From Bradyrhizobium sediminis (lineage in GTDB: Bacteria > Pseudomonadota > Alphaproteobacteria > Rhizobiales > Xanthobacteraceae): 64,000 bases of DNA. The stretch lies in contig NZ_CP076135.1 of assembly GCF_018736105.1 (NCBI RefSeq), forward strand, positions 3,160,001 to 3,224,000, in the 5' to 3' direction. Numbering within the stretch: the first letter of the stretch is position 1; each line of letters starts with the position of its first letter. Below, one piece after another: positions 36,647-45,590 of this stretch. Under the pieces are notes generated by a model. The model was not told the origin of the DNA. It saw only the letters and a list, made by a program, of their open reading frames with translations, and made no database searches. The translations under genes and the position numbers were made by a program.

Positions 36647-38062
36647 ATGAATTTTCTCAACCGTCTTGGGCTTCGGCGGCCGGGTCCACCGCGGCGGGCC
36701 GCCGAGGGACGATTCCAGATCGATGGCGTCACCGTCATCAACCCGACGCGCGATCGGCGCACGGACGCGACGATTGCCGTCTCCGACGGGGCGATCTCGG
36801 GAATTTCCGATACGCGGACCGAGCCGCCGTCCGAGTTCGCAGGATGTTTCGCCCTGCCCGGGCTGGTCGACATGCACGTCCATTTGCCGCCGGACAATGC
36901 CTTGAAACTTACGCAGGCAGCGGCACTTCTCTATCTGCTGCACGGCGTGACCAGCGTACGCGAAGCCGGCGACCTCGACGGAACCGCCGTCGCCGCGGCA
37001 CGGAGATTGAGCGACGAAGGCGTTCATCCAGTGCCGCGCGTGTTCTCCTGCGGGCCCTTCGTCGGCGCCGGCAAGGCGACCTTCAAGAATACGATCCTGC
37101 TGGCGGACGCCAGCGCGGCTGCGGCCGACGCGGCCGCAGCCCGCGTCAAGGCAACCGGGGCGAGCTTCCTCAAATTCTACGAAGGCCTGACCGAGCTGAT
37201 GATCCGCTCGCTGGAGCGCTCCTGCGAAAAGCACGGCCTCAAGATGATGGGCCACGTGCCGGCCGGAATAACCTACGAAGAGGCGCGCATTGCGGAAGTC
37301 CAGCATTTCTTTGGCGTTCCGGAGCCAGGTACGCTGGAGCGCGACGCGCTGGTCAATCGCTCCTGCGACTGGCACGCCGTCGACGAGCGACGGATGGATC
37401 GCATCGTCGAAACGACGCTGAAGTACGGCATCGCCAACACTCCGACCATCGTCACCAACCAGCGGATGCTGTGTTACCGGGATTTCGAAGCTGCCCGCCG
37501 GCATCCCGATATGCTGAGAGTCCCCCCGTTCTATCTCGACGTGATCTGGCACCCCGACCGCGCGAGTAACCGGATGGCGCGCGACTATCTGGAGCGGCAG
37601 GTGGCCCCGGCGGTCGCAAAAAAACAGCGGCTGGCAAGGAAGCTGTTCGACGCCGGTGCGCAGCTATATCTCGGAACCGACGTCGCGCAGCCGTTCGTCA
37701 TTCCGGGCGCCAGCCTGCTTGAGGAGATGGCGCTGTTTGCCGACGCCGGAATCAATGCCGAGCAGGTCTGGAAGCTCGCGACATCAGATGCCGGCGACCG
37801 GCTCGGCGTGCGCGGGTTGGGCCGCATCGAAACCGATGCGCCGGCCGACATTCTGTTGTTTCGGCGCGATCCGACCCAAGCCATCGGCAACCTTTCCAGC
37901 CTCGAAGCCGTGGTCGCGGCGGGCAGGCTGTATCGCATCGCAGATCTCGATCGCGCGCTTCGATCGAGCCAGGCCTGGTTCAACTCCCCCTTGATCAGGC
38001 CGCTGGCCCGCCGCGGCGCCGAACAAGCGCTGGATCGCGCATTCGGGCGGGGCCAGAGATAG
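36647..38062 (+). CDS. Amidohydrolase family protein
   Basis: The 471-aa protein is a metal-dependent amidohydrolase (imidazolonepropionase-like). The first metal motif is LVDMHVHLPP, a candidate carbamylated Lys lies in FLKFYEGL, further His ligands in MMGHVPAG and VQHFFG, and the catalytic Asp in LYLGTDVAQPF. I start it at the ATG at 36647 because upstream frames run into the palindromic operator. It is divergent from the TetR gene, which likely controls it. The substrate is unknown; cyclic amides, lactones or organophosphates are all handled by this family. Confidence 0.85.
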   Translation: MNFLNRLGLRRPGPPRRAAEGRFQIDGVTVINPTRDRRTDATIAVSDGAISGISDTRTEPPSEFAGCFALPGLVDMHVHLPPDNALKLTQAAALLYLLHGVTSVREAGDLDGTAVAAARRLSDEGVHPVPRVFSCGPFVGAGKATFKNTILLADASAAAADAAAARVKATGASFLKFYEGLTELMIRSLERSCEKHGLKMMGHVPAGITYEEARIAEVQHFFGVPEPGTLERDALVNRSCDWHAVDERRMDRIVETTLKYGIANTPTIVTNQRMLCYRDFEAARRHPDMLRVPPFYLDVIWHPDRASNRMARDYLERQVAPAVAKKQRLARKLFDAGAQLYLGTDVAQPFVIPGASLLEEMALFADAGINAEQVWKLATSDAGDRLGVRGLGRIETDAPADILLFRRDPTQAIGNLSSLEAVVAAGRLYRIADLDRALRSSQAWFNSPLIRPLARRGAEQALDRAFGRGQR

Positions 38063-38073
38063 TTTTGCGGCCG

Positions 38074-38766
38074 CTACTTCCGGGTGAAGGCCTGTCTGGC
38101 ATCGATCCCATCGGCCGTCTGCAATCCCGCCGCCTTCAGCGCCCTGCCCGCGGCGTTGTCCGCACCGCCCAGCCACGGCAATCTTGCTTCGATGCCACGT
38201 GTCACGGGCTCGCCGAGCGGCCCGCCGAAATCGAGCGGCCACACCCCGTTCGGCACCACCTCGGCCGAAATGCCGCGGAGCCGGATGCCCTTCCCCAAAG
38301 CCGTTTCCATTTCATCGGGCGGCACCACGCGCGCCGTCCCGGGATCGGCGGGGTCGGTGAAGCTCACCAGCACCGGCATCACCGTGCCCTTGACCGGTAC
38401 CGTGCCGGTCATTTGGGTCATCTGATTGAAGGATACATTGCGGCCCGCGGCCTTGTAGGCGCGCAGCGCCACATAGTTGATGTCGTCGAAGTCGACCGAT
38501 TTGTCGATATGGGCCAGCAATGCGACCAGGTTCTTGCCGCCGCCGAGTTCGACATAGACGGCATCGCCCTTGGCGGTGGTCTTGCCGCCGCGGCTGTAGC
38601 TTCGATCGGGGTGAACCGCCATCATGCCCGAGGCCGACCTGACCCCTTCGGGGGTCTCCACCTCGACCGTCAGCCGGAATTTATGACCGGGCCGGTTGAT
38701 CCTGATCTGGTCGCCGATCACCAGCGCGGCCAGCAGCGCCAGCGGCCCGAACCATTTGAAGTTCAT
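38074..38766 (-). CDS. Conserved membrane-anchored protein of unknown function
   Basis: The 230-aa protein starts with an uncleaved-type hydrophobic segment (FGPLALLAALVIG, residues ~6-18) and then a soluble domain rich in beta structure (FRLTVEVETPEGVRSASGMM; GDAVYVELGGGKNLVALLAH). I do not recognise a named domain; similar proteins are familiar to me only as hypothetical proteins of Bradyrhizobium. It probably faces the periplasm. It converges with the amidohydrolase gene, with 11 bases between stops, and is divergent from the AI-2E permease gene. Confidence 0.7.
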   Translation of the reverse strand: MNFKWFGPLALLAALVIGDQIRINRPGHKFRLTVEVETPEGVRSASGMMAVHPDRSYSRGGKTTAKGDAVYVELGGGKNLVALLAHIDKSVDFDDINYVALRAYKAAGRNVSFNQMTQMTGTVPVKGTVMPVLVSFTDPADPGTARVVPPDEMETALGKGIRLRGISAEVVPNGVWPLDFGGPLGEPVTRGIEARLPWLGGADNAAGRALKAAGLQTADGIDARQAFTRK

Positions 38767-38919
38767 ACAATCAGCCCCTCGTCTCCCCCGCGATTCTTAT
38801 TCCGCTCCCCGCTTTGCACAACGAATCCGCCAGCGTCAAACCGGCGCGTGTTCGGCGCTTGATCCCGGCTTCATTTGGCGAAAGAGTGCCGGCCGAACCG
38901 GTTTTGAAGGGGAATCACC

Positions 38920-40047
38920 TTGGCAGTCTCGGCTGACGATCGACTTCGGGCCCGCAACGATCTGGCATGGGCGATATCGGTCGGCGGCATCGGCGTGGTC
39001 GCCTTTGCCGCCCTGCTGCTGTTCACCTGGCATTTCGCCGCGACGCTGTTTCTGATCTTCGCCGGCATGCTGCTCGGCGTCGCTCTCAACGCCATGAGCG
39101 ATCTGCTCGGCCGTGCGGTCAAGCTGCCGCAGTCGGTGCGGCTGACCATCGTGTGCCTCGTGCTCGCCGGAATGTTGTCGGGCGTCGTGTTCCTCGGCGG
39201 CAGCACCATCGCGCAACAGGCGGCGGTGCTGAGCGATACGATGAAGTCGCAACTGGTCAACGTCAAAGCCTTCCTCGAGAAGAACGGCATCGACACCAGC
39301 TATCTCGACTTCATCAATCAGGAAGCGGCGCCATCGGCGGCTTCGACTCCGGCCGCGCCGGGGGCCGCGGCGACGCATAATCTGCCGAGCGCCAGTACGA
39401 TCGCCTCGAGCGGCGGCGCGATCATGGGCCAGACGCTCAAACTCCTGCTGGGTACTGTGAGCGCGGTGGGACACTTCTTCATCGTGCTGTTTCTCGGGCT
39501 GGCCTTTGCGGCGCAGCCGAGCGTCTATCGAAACGGATTGCTGTTCCTGGCGCCGGCAAGACACCGCGCCCGCGCCACCGTCATCATCGATCGCATCGGA
39601 TGGACGCTGGAGCGCTGGCTGATCGCGCAGATCATCACCATGGCCGCCGTCTTCTTCGTCACCTGGATCGGCCTCAAGCTCATCGGCATCCAGAGTTCGT
39701 TCATCCTGGGCATCCAGGCGGGACTGCTGGCCTTCATTCCGACCGTCGGCGCCATCCTCGGCGGACTGATCGTGGTGCTGGCAAGCCTCGCCTCCGGATG
39801 GGTCGCCGCGCTCAGCGCATTTATCCTGTTTCTCGGCGTCCACGCGCTGGAGAGCTACATCCTCACGCCGATCGTCCAGCGTCAGGCCCTCGACATCCCG
39901 CCGGCCACGCTATTCGCCTTCCAGATCCTGCTCGGCGTGGTGTTCGGGATCTGGGGCCTGGCGCTGGCCTTGCCCCTGATGGCGATCGCGAAAGTCATGA
40001 TCGATCATTTCAAGGCGGGCAGACAGCCAGAAGCGGTGGCGGCCTGA
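38920..40047 (+). CDS. AI-2E family transporter (PerM-like)
   Basis: The 375-aa protein has two N-terminal helices, a soluble periplasmic insert (about residues 95-165, Ala/Ser/Pro rich near AAPSAASTPAAPGAA), and then five to six helices ending with QRQALDIPPATLFAFQILLG and VFGIWGLALALPL, which is the AI-2E/PerM family C-terminal signature. The family includes autoinducer exporters and ion transporters; specificity cannot be read from sequence. The start is a TTG at 38920 behind GAAGGGGA, giving MAVSADDRLR. Confidence 0.88.
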   Translation: MAVSADDRLRARNDLAWAISVGGIGVVAFAALLLFTWHFAATLFLIFAGMLLGVALNAMSDLLGRAVKLPQSVRLTIVCLVLAGMLSGVVFLGGSTIAQQAAVLSDTMKSQLVNVKAFLEKNGIDTSYLDFINQEAAPSAASTPAAPGAAATHNLPSASTIASSGGAIMGQTLKLLLGTVSAVGHFFIVLFLGLAFAAQPSVYRNGLLFLAPARHRARATVIIDRIGWTLERWLIAQIITMAAVFFVTWIGLKLIGIQSSFILGIQAGLLAFIPTVGAILGGLIVVLASLASGWVAALSAFILFLGVHALESYILTPIVQRQALDIPPATLFAFQILLGVVFGIWGLALALPLMAIAKVMIDHFKAGRQPEAVAA

Positions 40048-40063
40048 GAGGGCGCGTCGCCGT

Positions 40064-40344
40064 TCAGCTCGCCGAGGTCAGCACCGTCTCGGTGTTCGAC
40101 CTCGGGGGGCGAAGCAAAATACGGCCCGACCAGCCCGCGCCATTCCGTGAAACTCTCCGAGCCGCGGAAGGGTTTCCCATTTGACCATCAGACGATAGCG
40201 CTGCGGCTTCTCGATCGAGCGATGCAGCTCAAACCCGTGAAACCCCTTGGAGCGGCCGAAAGCTGCGCGCGCCTTGGCGACGGCGGCTTCGAAGTCCTTC
40301 TCGGAGCCGGGCTTGATGTCGATCTGTGCGATTTCGGTGATCAT
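40064..40344 (-). pseudogene. Antibiotic biosynthesis monooxygenase (ABM) domain gene, frameshifted
   Basis: From ATG 40344 the frame gives an ABM-type start (MITEIAQIDIKPGSEKDF ... RYRLMVKWETL). After about 40170 this frame turns into unrelated residues and stops at 40078. In another frame the same DNA encodes SFTEWRGLVGPYFASPPEVEH, which is how these small proteins normally continue, and near 40090 a further shift would be needed to reach the expected ETVLTSAS end with its TGA at 40064-40066. So there appear to be two indels: a deletion of 3n+2 bases at ~40170 and a 2-base loss at ~40090. The family reading comes from memory. It is probably a recent pseudogene, or a protein with a replaced tail. 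Confidence 0.7.
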
Positions 40345-40501
40345 CGGGGTTGCGGCCTTTCGCTGGAGCGTTTTCAAGCGAAGTGGATACCGGTTCGCGT
40401 GAAGAAAACGCGTCAAAACAAAAAAAGATAGAGCCCCGTTCCGATTCAATCGGAACGGAAAAGGCTCTGGAGCGTTCACGTCTCTAGCCCAGCCGGTTGC
40501 A

Positions 40502-40527
40502 AAGCAAAAGGGCGCCCTGCGGCGCCC
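40502..40527 (-). terminator. Rho-independent terminator of the small membrane protein gene
   Basis: On the minus strand the stem GGGCGCC - GCAG - GGCGCCC (40510-40527) is followed by TTTTGCTTT. It lies 24 bases beyond the stop of the 78-aa protein gene. Confidence 0.8.
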
Positions 40528-40551
40528 CCGGCATTCCCCGTTCGCGCAAGC

Positions 40552-40788
40552 CTAGCTGAAGAGCAGCACCGTGACGGCGACCACCAGCGTGCAGCCGGCG
40601 AACGTCGCCAGCGGCAAGCGGCTGCGCGGCGTCGCATAGCGGCCCTGCGCGCGTCGTTCCATGATCAGCGCCGTTTCATATTCGTCGGAGTTGGAGAACA
40701 TGCAGGCAAACCCGCCGCGCGCCGATACGGCTGCGGCTTCGAGCGACATCAGGGCGGCTTGGGCGTTGTGACTGCGGATCGTTTCCAT
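40552..40788 (-). CDS. Small membrane-anchored protein, unknown function
   Basis: The 78-aa protein has a soluble N-terminal part (MFSNSDEYETALIMERRAQGRY in the middle) and one C-terminal hydrophobic helix (LATFAGCTLVVAVTVLLFS, residues ~60-78), as in tail-anchored proteins. I know no function. The downstream terminator and good codon use support it as real. The diguanylate cyclase gene ends 55 bases upstream on the same strand. Confidence 0.65.
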   Translation of the reverse strand: METIRSHNAQAALMSLEAAAVSARGGFACMFSNSDEYETALIMERRAQGRYATPRSRLPLATFAGCTLVVAVTVLLFS

Positions 40789-40843
40789 GACACCGATGAT
40801 ATCGATCGAATGGTAAACGGCAGGTTACCGCGGCCAGCCCCGC

Positions 40844-42070
40844 TCACGCGAGGCCCATGAGTCCCGCCCGCGGCTGAGGCTGGCGCGCGATTCCAGCGGT
40901 TTTGCGCCGCCAGTTTTCCAGCGACAGCGGCAACTCCTCCGCGGCCTCGACGCGATTGCGGCCGCCGCGCTTGGCCTGATAGAGCGCGGTATCGGCCGCG
41001 GCCAGCAGCACTTCGAGCTCGGTACCGGCGGGCCCGCCGGCCACGCCGATGCTGACGGTGGTATCGACCGGCCCGTCCTCGACCACGATTCCCGAATTGG
41101 CGAAGGCCGCGCGAACGCGTTCGGCCGCCATCACGCCCTCCTCCAGCGAACAGGGCAGCAAGGCCGCGAACTCCTCGCCGCCGATTCGCCCGGACAGGTC
41201 GGTGATGCGCACGGTGTTGACAACGACGGTGGCGAACAGCTTCAGGATCTCGTCGCCAGCGGGATGACCGAAGCGGTCGTTGATCGACTTGAAATGGTCG
41301 ATGTCGAAGATCAGCGCCGTCACCGGTCGGCCGGCGCTGGCTTCGCGCTCGATCACCCGCGCGCACGCCTCCGCGAAACCGCGGCGGTTGAACATGCCGG
41401 TCAGGGGATCCATCGACGCTGCGGTCTTGTGCGCGCGCACCGCACGCTCCGATACCAGCATGAAGATCACGAATACGGTTCCAACCGCATAGAGCACGAG
41501 TTCGATGGCGAACATCGTGACCCAGATGCTGCCGGAGAATGCTCCGTCGCGCGCGTGCAGGAGGTCGCCGAGCAGGATCGGCAGCATCAGCACGAAACCG
41601 TGCAGCATCGGCACCACGATCGCCGGCCAGCGCCTTTGCAGCGTCCTGCGCCGCTCGGACCACAGCTCGGTGGCGGTCAGCGCCGCGTAGATCGCGACGA
41701 TGCCGGCGCCGATGGTCATGCGCAGCGCGGAGGACTCGGGCGCCAGCGTCGTGACGGCCGCGATCCAGGCGACCGCGCCCAGAACCAGCCCCGGCAGGTT
41801 CGGCTTGCGGCCGTGGAACACGCGCGAGGCGTTCCAGACCATGCCGCAGGCCACGAAGCCGACGGCGTTGAGCGCCAGCGAAAGCACTTCGCCGAGCGTA
41901 TTGGCGGCGAGCGTCCAGAGCGCGACCGAGGCGGCGCCGAGCAGATAGGCGGTGCCCCACCATTTCAATGCCGGGATATTCTCCTGCTTGCCGAAAAACA
42001 GCAGCATGGCTCCGAGCATTGCCGCAACCATCGTAGCAACGAGATAAAGCGTGGAGGTGTCGAGGGACAT
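40844..42070 (-). CDS. Membrane-bound diguanylate cyclase (GGDEF)
   Basis: The 408-aa protein (start ATG 42070) has about six transmembrane helices (residues 8-205) as a sensory input region, and a C-terminal GGDEF domain. The active site reads GGEEF (297-301), the metal/nucleotide segment is DIDHFKSINDRFGHPAGDE, and an intact inhibitory I-site RxxD (Arg288-Asp291) lies five residues before it. So it should make cyclic di-GMP and be subject to product inhibition. An in-frame extension upstream to 42130 lacks family features. There is no EAL domain. Confidence 0.92.
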   Translation of the reverse strand: MSLDTSTLYLVATMVAAMLGAMLLFFGKQENIPALKWWGTAYLLGAASVALWTLAANTLGEVLSLALNAVGFVACGMVWNASRVFHGRKPNLPGLVLGAVAWIAAVTTLAPESSALRMTIGAGIVAIYAALTATELWSERRRTLQRRWPAIVVPMLHGFVLMLPILLGDLLHARDGAFSGSIWVTMFAIELVLYAVGTVFVIFMLVSERAVRAHKTAASMDPLTGMFNRRGFAEACARVIEREASAGRPVTALIFDIDHFKSINDRFGHPAGDEILKLFATVVVNTVRITDLSGRIGGEEFAALLPCSLEEGVMAAERVRAAFANSGIVVEDGPVDTTVSIGVAGGPAGTELEVLLAAADTALYQAKRGGRNRVEAAEELPLSLENWRRKTAGIARQPQPRAGLMGLA

Positions 42071-42225
42071 GGGCCACCTGGCGATTTGTGATGCAGCGTT
42101 TCGGCGCGCCCGAAACGAAATACGCGCCATCGCTGTGAACGCTAGGGTCGCCGCCTTGGAAATTCGTTTGCGCGCGCAGGCAAGTTTTCAGGAAAAACTG
42201 CGTCAACTCGTCGGCAAATACTCAG

Positions 42226-42256
42226 CAAAAAGGGCGCCGATGAAGCGCCCTTTTCG
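42226..42256 (-). terminator. Rho-independent terminator of rplM-rpsI
   Basis: On the minus strand AAGGGCGC (42252-42245) and GCGCCCTT (42237-42230) form an 8-bp stem with a 7-base loop, followed by TTTGCTG. It lies about 48 bases after the rpsI stop. Confidence 0.8.
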
Positions 42257-42299
42257 AAGTTCTTTAATGCCGCATTCGCGGCAAATTTGCAGGAAGCAA

Positions 42300-42776
42300 T
42301 TAGCGCTTCGAGAACTGGAACGACCTGCGCGCCTTGGCGCGGCCGTACTTCTTGCGCTCGACCACGCGGGAGTCGCGGGTCAGGAAGCCGCCCTTCTTCA
42401 GGACGCCGCGCAAATCCGGCTCGAAATAGGTCAGCGCCTTCGATATGCCGTGACGCACGGCACCGGCCTGGCCCGACAGACCGCCACCGGCGACGGTGCA
42501 GATCACGTCGTACTGGCCGGCGCGGGCGGCGGCGACCAGCGGCTGCTGGATCATCATGCGCAGCACCGGACGGGCGAAATAGACTTCGACCTCGCGGGTG
42601 TTGACCACGATCTTGCCGGCGCCGGGCTTGATCCAGACGCGGGCGACCGCGTCCTTGCGCTTGCCGGTGGCGTAGGCGCGGCCCTGCTTGTCGACTTTCT
42701 TGACGTATTTCGGCGCTTCCGGCGTCGCCGGCTTCAGCGCCGACAGCTGATCGAGCGACTGCATGGTATCGGACAT
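42300..42776 (-). CDS. rpsI: 30S ribosomal protein S9
   Basis: The 158-aa protein is ribosomal protein S9, with the conserved [39 protein letters not shown] and the C-terminal [17 protein letters not shown] that reaches the P-site tRNA. The N-terminus is about 28 residues longer than in E. coli, common in alphaproteobacteria. It follows rplM by one base, the universal rplM-rpsI operon. Confidence 0.99.
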   Translation of the reverse strand: MSDTMQSLDQLSALKPATPEAPKYVKKVDKQGRAYATGKRKDAVARVWIKPGAGKIVVNTREVEVYFARPVLRMMIQQPLVAAARAGQYDVICTVAGGGLSGQAGAVRHGISKALTYFEPDLRGVLKKGGFLTRDSRVVERKKYGRAKARRSFQFSKR

Positions 42777-42777
42777 C

Positions 42778-43242
42778 TTATGCGGCCCTCATGTTCTTGC
42801 GGTTCATCGAAGCGATATCGAGCGTCTCGGGTTGCTGGGCTTCATGCGGATGCTCAGGTCCGGGGTAAACCCGCAAGTTGCCGAGTTGCACCCGGCCGAG
42901 CGGTCCGCGCGGGATCATGCGCTCGATCGCCTTCTCGACCACGCGCTCGGGGAAACGGCCCTCGAGGATCGACTTGGCGGTGCGTTCCTTGATGCCGCCG
43001 ATGAAGCCGGTGTGGTTGTAATAGACCTTGTTGTCGCGCTTGCGACCGGTCAGCACCACATGCGCCGCGTTGATGATGATGACGTGGTCACCGCAATCGA
43101 CGTGGGGGGTGTAGGTCGGGAGGTGTTTGCCGCGAAGGCGCATCGCGACCAGAGTGGCGAGCCGGCCGACCACCAGACCTTTGGCGTCGATCAACACCCA
43201 CTTCTTCGTCACCTCGGCGGGCTTTGCCGAAAACGTTTTCAT
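42778..43242 (-). CDS. rplM: 50S ribosomal protein L13
   Basis: The 154-aa protein is ribosomal protein L13: [46 protein letters not shown] and the [28 protein letters not shown] region are diagnostic. It is the first gene of the rplM-rpsI operon, with a clear promoter 54 bases upstream of the ATG. It is essential and assembles early into the large subunit. Confidence 0.99.
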   Translation of the reverse strand: MKTFSAKPAEVTKKWVLIDAKGLVVGRLATLVAMRLRGKHLPTYTPHVDCGDHVIIINAAHVVLTGRKRDNKVYYNHTGFIGGIKERTAKSILEGRFPERVVEKAIERMIPRGPLGRVQLGNLRVYPGPEHPHEAQQPETLDIASMNRKNMRAA

Positions 43243-43295
43243 GTGAGGAAATCCGTGAAAGGGGATATCGGACGCGACTGCGCCGAACTGCGCGG

Positions 43296-43324
43296 TTTCT
43301 AGATAGGTCCCGCGCGCGCGTCAA
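43296..43324 (-). promoter_or_regulatory. Housekeeping promoter of rplM-rpsI
   Basis: On the minus strand TTGACG (43324-43319), a 17-base spacer and TAGAAA (43301-43296) resemble an alphaproteobacterial sigma-70 promoter. It is 54 bases from the rplM start, leaving room for a short leader. Confidence 0.6.
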
Positions 43325-43396
43325 TCCCAAAAGGCGATATTTAGCCCTTCAAAAACAATGGCTTACAAATATGGTGCTATAATACCACGAAAAACA

Positions 43397-43825
43397 CTAA
43401 GTATTTGGAATGGAATAGGTCGACGTCACATGGGCGATCGGATCGGGCGAGGTCCCCGACAGCAGGTTGACCTCGCCGACCGCGAGCCGCTTGCCCAGCT
43501 TCAACAGCCTGGCTTCGGCAAGGACATCCTGCCCCGCCTGCCCCTTGCGCAGGAAATTGATGTTGAGGTTGGTCGTCACGGCAAGGCCGATCGGGCCGAT
43601 CGCCGACAGCAGCACCACATACATGGCGCAATCGGCCAGCGCCATCAGCGTCGGCCCCGACACCGTCCCGCCCGGCCGCAGCATCCGCTCGTTGTAGCGC
43701 TGGCGCAGCAGGCAGGTGGTACCGTCGGCGCTTTCGATTGACGTGTCACCGCTGCCGAACGACTGCGGAAATTCGGCACGGAGGAACTCCTCCAGTTCGG
43801 CCACGCTCATTTTCACAATTGCCAT
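43397..43825 (-). CDS. PaaI family hotdog-fold thioesterase
   Basis: The 142-aa protein is a single hotdog domain: RPGGTVSGPTLMALADCAMY holds the catalytic-type Asp/Gly helix of PaaI thioesterases, followed by AVTTNLNINFLRKGQAGQDVLAEARLLKLGKRLAVGEV. It would hydrolyse a small acyl-CoA in the cytosol. It is divergent from the crotonase gene by 74 bases, suggesting linked roles in acyl-CoA metabolism. Confidence 0.9.
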   Translation of the reverse strand: MAIVKMSVAELEEFLRAEFPQSFGSGDTSIESADGTTCLLRQRYNERMLRPGGTVSGPTLMALADCAMYVVLLSAIGPIGLAVTTNLNINFLRKGQAGQDVLAEARLLKLGKRLAVGEVNLLSGTSPDPIAHVTSTYSIPNT

Positions 43826-43899
43826 GTCGCTTTGCCTGCCCTCGCCTCGCGAGGCTTGTTACAATAAGGTGATGTATCTGCCCTAGTGGAAATTTTTCG

Positions 43900-44724
43900 A
43901 TGTCCGCCCAAACCGCCCGAGCCCCGTCGCCGCCATCGCCGATCCTGCTGCGGGAGACGCAGGGCTACGTCGCCGTGCTCACGCTCAACCGTTCCCAGGC
44001 CCGCAACAGCCTGTCGGAAGGCCTGATCGCCGAACTGCACGCGGCGCTGAAGCAAATTCACGACGACAAAAGCGTGCGCGCGGTGGTGATTGCGGCCAAC
44101 GGCCCGGCCTTTTCCGCCGGCCACGACATGAAGGAACTCACCGCCCGCCGCTCCGACGCCGATCGCGGCCGCGCCTATTTCGCGCAGATCATGACGTCCT
44201 GCAGCGCGATGATGCAGGCGGTCGTGCAATTGCCGAAGCCGGTCGTCGCCGCGGTCCAGGGGATCGCCACCGCCGCCGGTTGCCAGCTGGTGGCGAGCTG
44301 CGATCTCGCGGTGGCCTCGGAAGCCGCCACCTTCGCCACGCCGGGCGTCGATATCGGGCTGTTCTGCTCGACGCCGATGGTGGCGCTGTCGCGCAACGTG
44401 ACGCGCAAGCAGGCGATGGAAATGCTGCTGACCGGCGAGCCGGTCTCCGCCACGCGGGCGCGCGAACTCGGCCTCGTCAACCGCGTCGTCGCCGCCGGCA
44501 CCGAGCGCGACGCCGCCATCGCGCTGGCGCAAAAGGTCGCGCTGAAATCCGCCTACACGATCAAGCTCGGCAAGGAAGCGTTCTACCGTCAGGCCGAAAT
44601 GAGCCTCACCGAGGCCTATCGCTATGCGGCCGAGGTGATGACCGAGAACATGATGGCCCGCGACGCCGAGGAAGGCATCGGCGCCTTCATCGAGAAGCGC
44701 GAGCCGAAATGGCAGGACAAATAA
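43900..44724 (+). CDS. Enoyl-CoA hydratase/isomerase (crotonase) family protein
   Basis: The 274-aa protein has the crotonase oxyanion-hole segment GPAFSAGHDMKELTAR and the second glycine-rich segment VQGIATAAGCQLVASCDLAVAS. Where enoyl-CoA hydratase 1 has its second catalytic Glu, the segment ATPGVDIGLF has Asp, resembling the ECHDC3-like subgroup, so hydratase activity is likely but not certain. A repeat pair lies just downstream, followed by a CoA-binding protein gene. Confidence 0.9.
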   Translation: MSAQTARAPSPPSPILLRETQGYVAVLTLNRSQARNSLSEGLIAELHAALKQIHDDKSVRAVVIAANGPAFSAGHDMKELTARRSDADRGRAYFAQIMTSCSAMMQAVVQLPKPVVAAVQGIATAAGCQLVASCDLAVASEAATFATPGVDIGLFCSTPMVALSRNVTRKQAMEMLLTGEPVSATRARELGLVNRVVAAGTERDAAIALAQKVALKSAYTIKLGKEAFYRQAEMSLTEAYRYAAEVMTENMMARDAEEGIGAFIEKREPKWQDK

Positions 44725-44733
44725 ATCGGATTT

Positions 44734-44833
44734 CCTCATCCTGAGGAGCGGCCCTCTTGGCCGCGTCTCGAAGGATGAGGCCCGCCCTGTGGCCTCATGG
44801 TTCGAGACGCGCTTCGCGCTCCTCACCATGAGG
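44734..44833. repeat. Pair of Bradyrhizobium-type palindromic repeat units
   Basis: Two stem-loop units lie side by side in opposite orientation. Unit one (44734-44780) has ends CCTCATCCT / AGGATGAGG and contains CTGAGGAGCGG and TCTCGAAGGATGAGG. Unit two (44793-44833) has ends CCTCATGGT / ACCATGAGG and contains the reverse-complement core TTCGAGACGCG...GCTCCTCA. The same pair recurs at 50273-50382. Confidence 0.85.
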
Positions 44834-44853
44834 GTTTGAGGACTGTACGTAAA

Positions 44854-45438
44854 ATGAACCACGACGCCTACCCCGACAGCTACATCCGCGAAATTCTCAA
44901 CAGCGTGAAATCGATCGCGATGGTGGGGGCCTCGCCGGTCAATGTGCGGCCGAGCTACTTCGCCTTCAAATACCTCGCCCAGCGCGGCTACGACATGATC
45001 CCGGTCAATCCCGGCCACGTCGGCAAGAGCCTGCTCGGAAAACCCTTCGTCGCCTCGCTCGCGGATATCGGCCGCCCCGTCGACATGATCGACATCTTCC
45101 GCAATTCGAGCCACATCATGCCTGTGGTGGATGAGGCGCTGAAGCTCGTCCCGTTGCCGAAGGTGATCTGGATGCAGCTCGGCGCACGCGACGACGCCGC
45201 AGCCGCCAAGGCGGAAGCCGCCGGCCTCAAAGTGGTGATGAACCGCTGCCCGAAGATCGAATATGGCCGGCTGTCGTCGGAGATTTCGTGGATGGGCGTC
45301 AATTCGCGCACCCTGAGTTCGAAGCGCGCGCCGATACCGACCCAGGGCATGCGGCTGTCGCTCAATCGCATGAGCGTCGGCGGCGGCGAGACCGCCGCGT
45401 CCGATCGCGCCGCGAAAAACAAAACCGATCCGGCGTGA
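44854..45438 (+). CDS. CoA-binding domain protein (YccU-like)
   Basis: The 194-aa protein (start ATG 44854, MNHDAYPDSYIREIL) is a Rossmann CoA-binding domain: SIAMVGASPVNVRPSYFAFKYL carries the nucleotide-binding glycine, followed by YDMIPVNPGHVGKSLLGKP, PVDMIDIFRNSSHIMPVV and VIWMQLGARDDAAAAKAEAAG. The family resembles the CoA-binding part of acyl-CoA synthetases, but its role is unknown. The C-terminal ~50 residues are polar and look disordered. It lies 152 bases upstream of metY on the same strand. Confidence 0.88.
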   Translation: MNHDAYPDSYIREILNSVKSIAMVGASPVNVRPSYFAFKYLAQRGYDMIPVNPGHVGKSLLGKPFVASLADIGRPVDMIDIFRNSSHIMPVVDEALKLVPLPKVIWMQLGARDDAAAAKAEAAGLKVVMNRCPKIEYGRLSSEISWMGVNSRTLSSKRAPIPTQGMRLSLNRMSVGGGETAASDRAAKNKTDPA

Positions 45439-45590
45439 TGCAAATGCGAAGCGATTGTTCCGGAAATGCGACGAACCGCAGCACGGCCGTTTCGAACATG
45501 TGGTAGAGCGCCGATCCGGCTTGACGGCGAACGCCTCGACCACCAGCATGCCGCGCGATTTCAAATAAGCCAAGAAACAGGACGCATAGA

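Noticed and set aside
45439-45590. Possible SAM-II riboswitch upstream of metY (sequence CCGGCTTGACGGC drew attention)
   Set aside because: The conserved SAM-II core (TTGCA followed by the downstream GCTAAA pseudoknot strand) is not present; only a loose resemblance.
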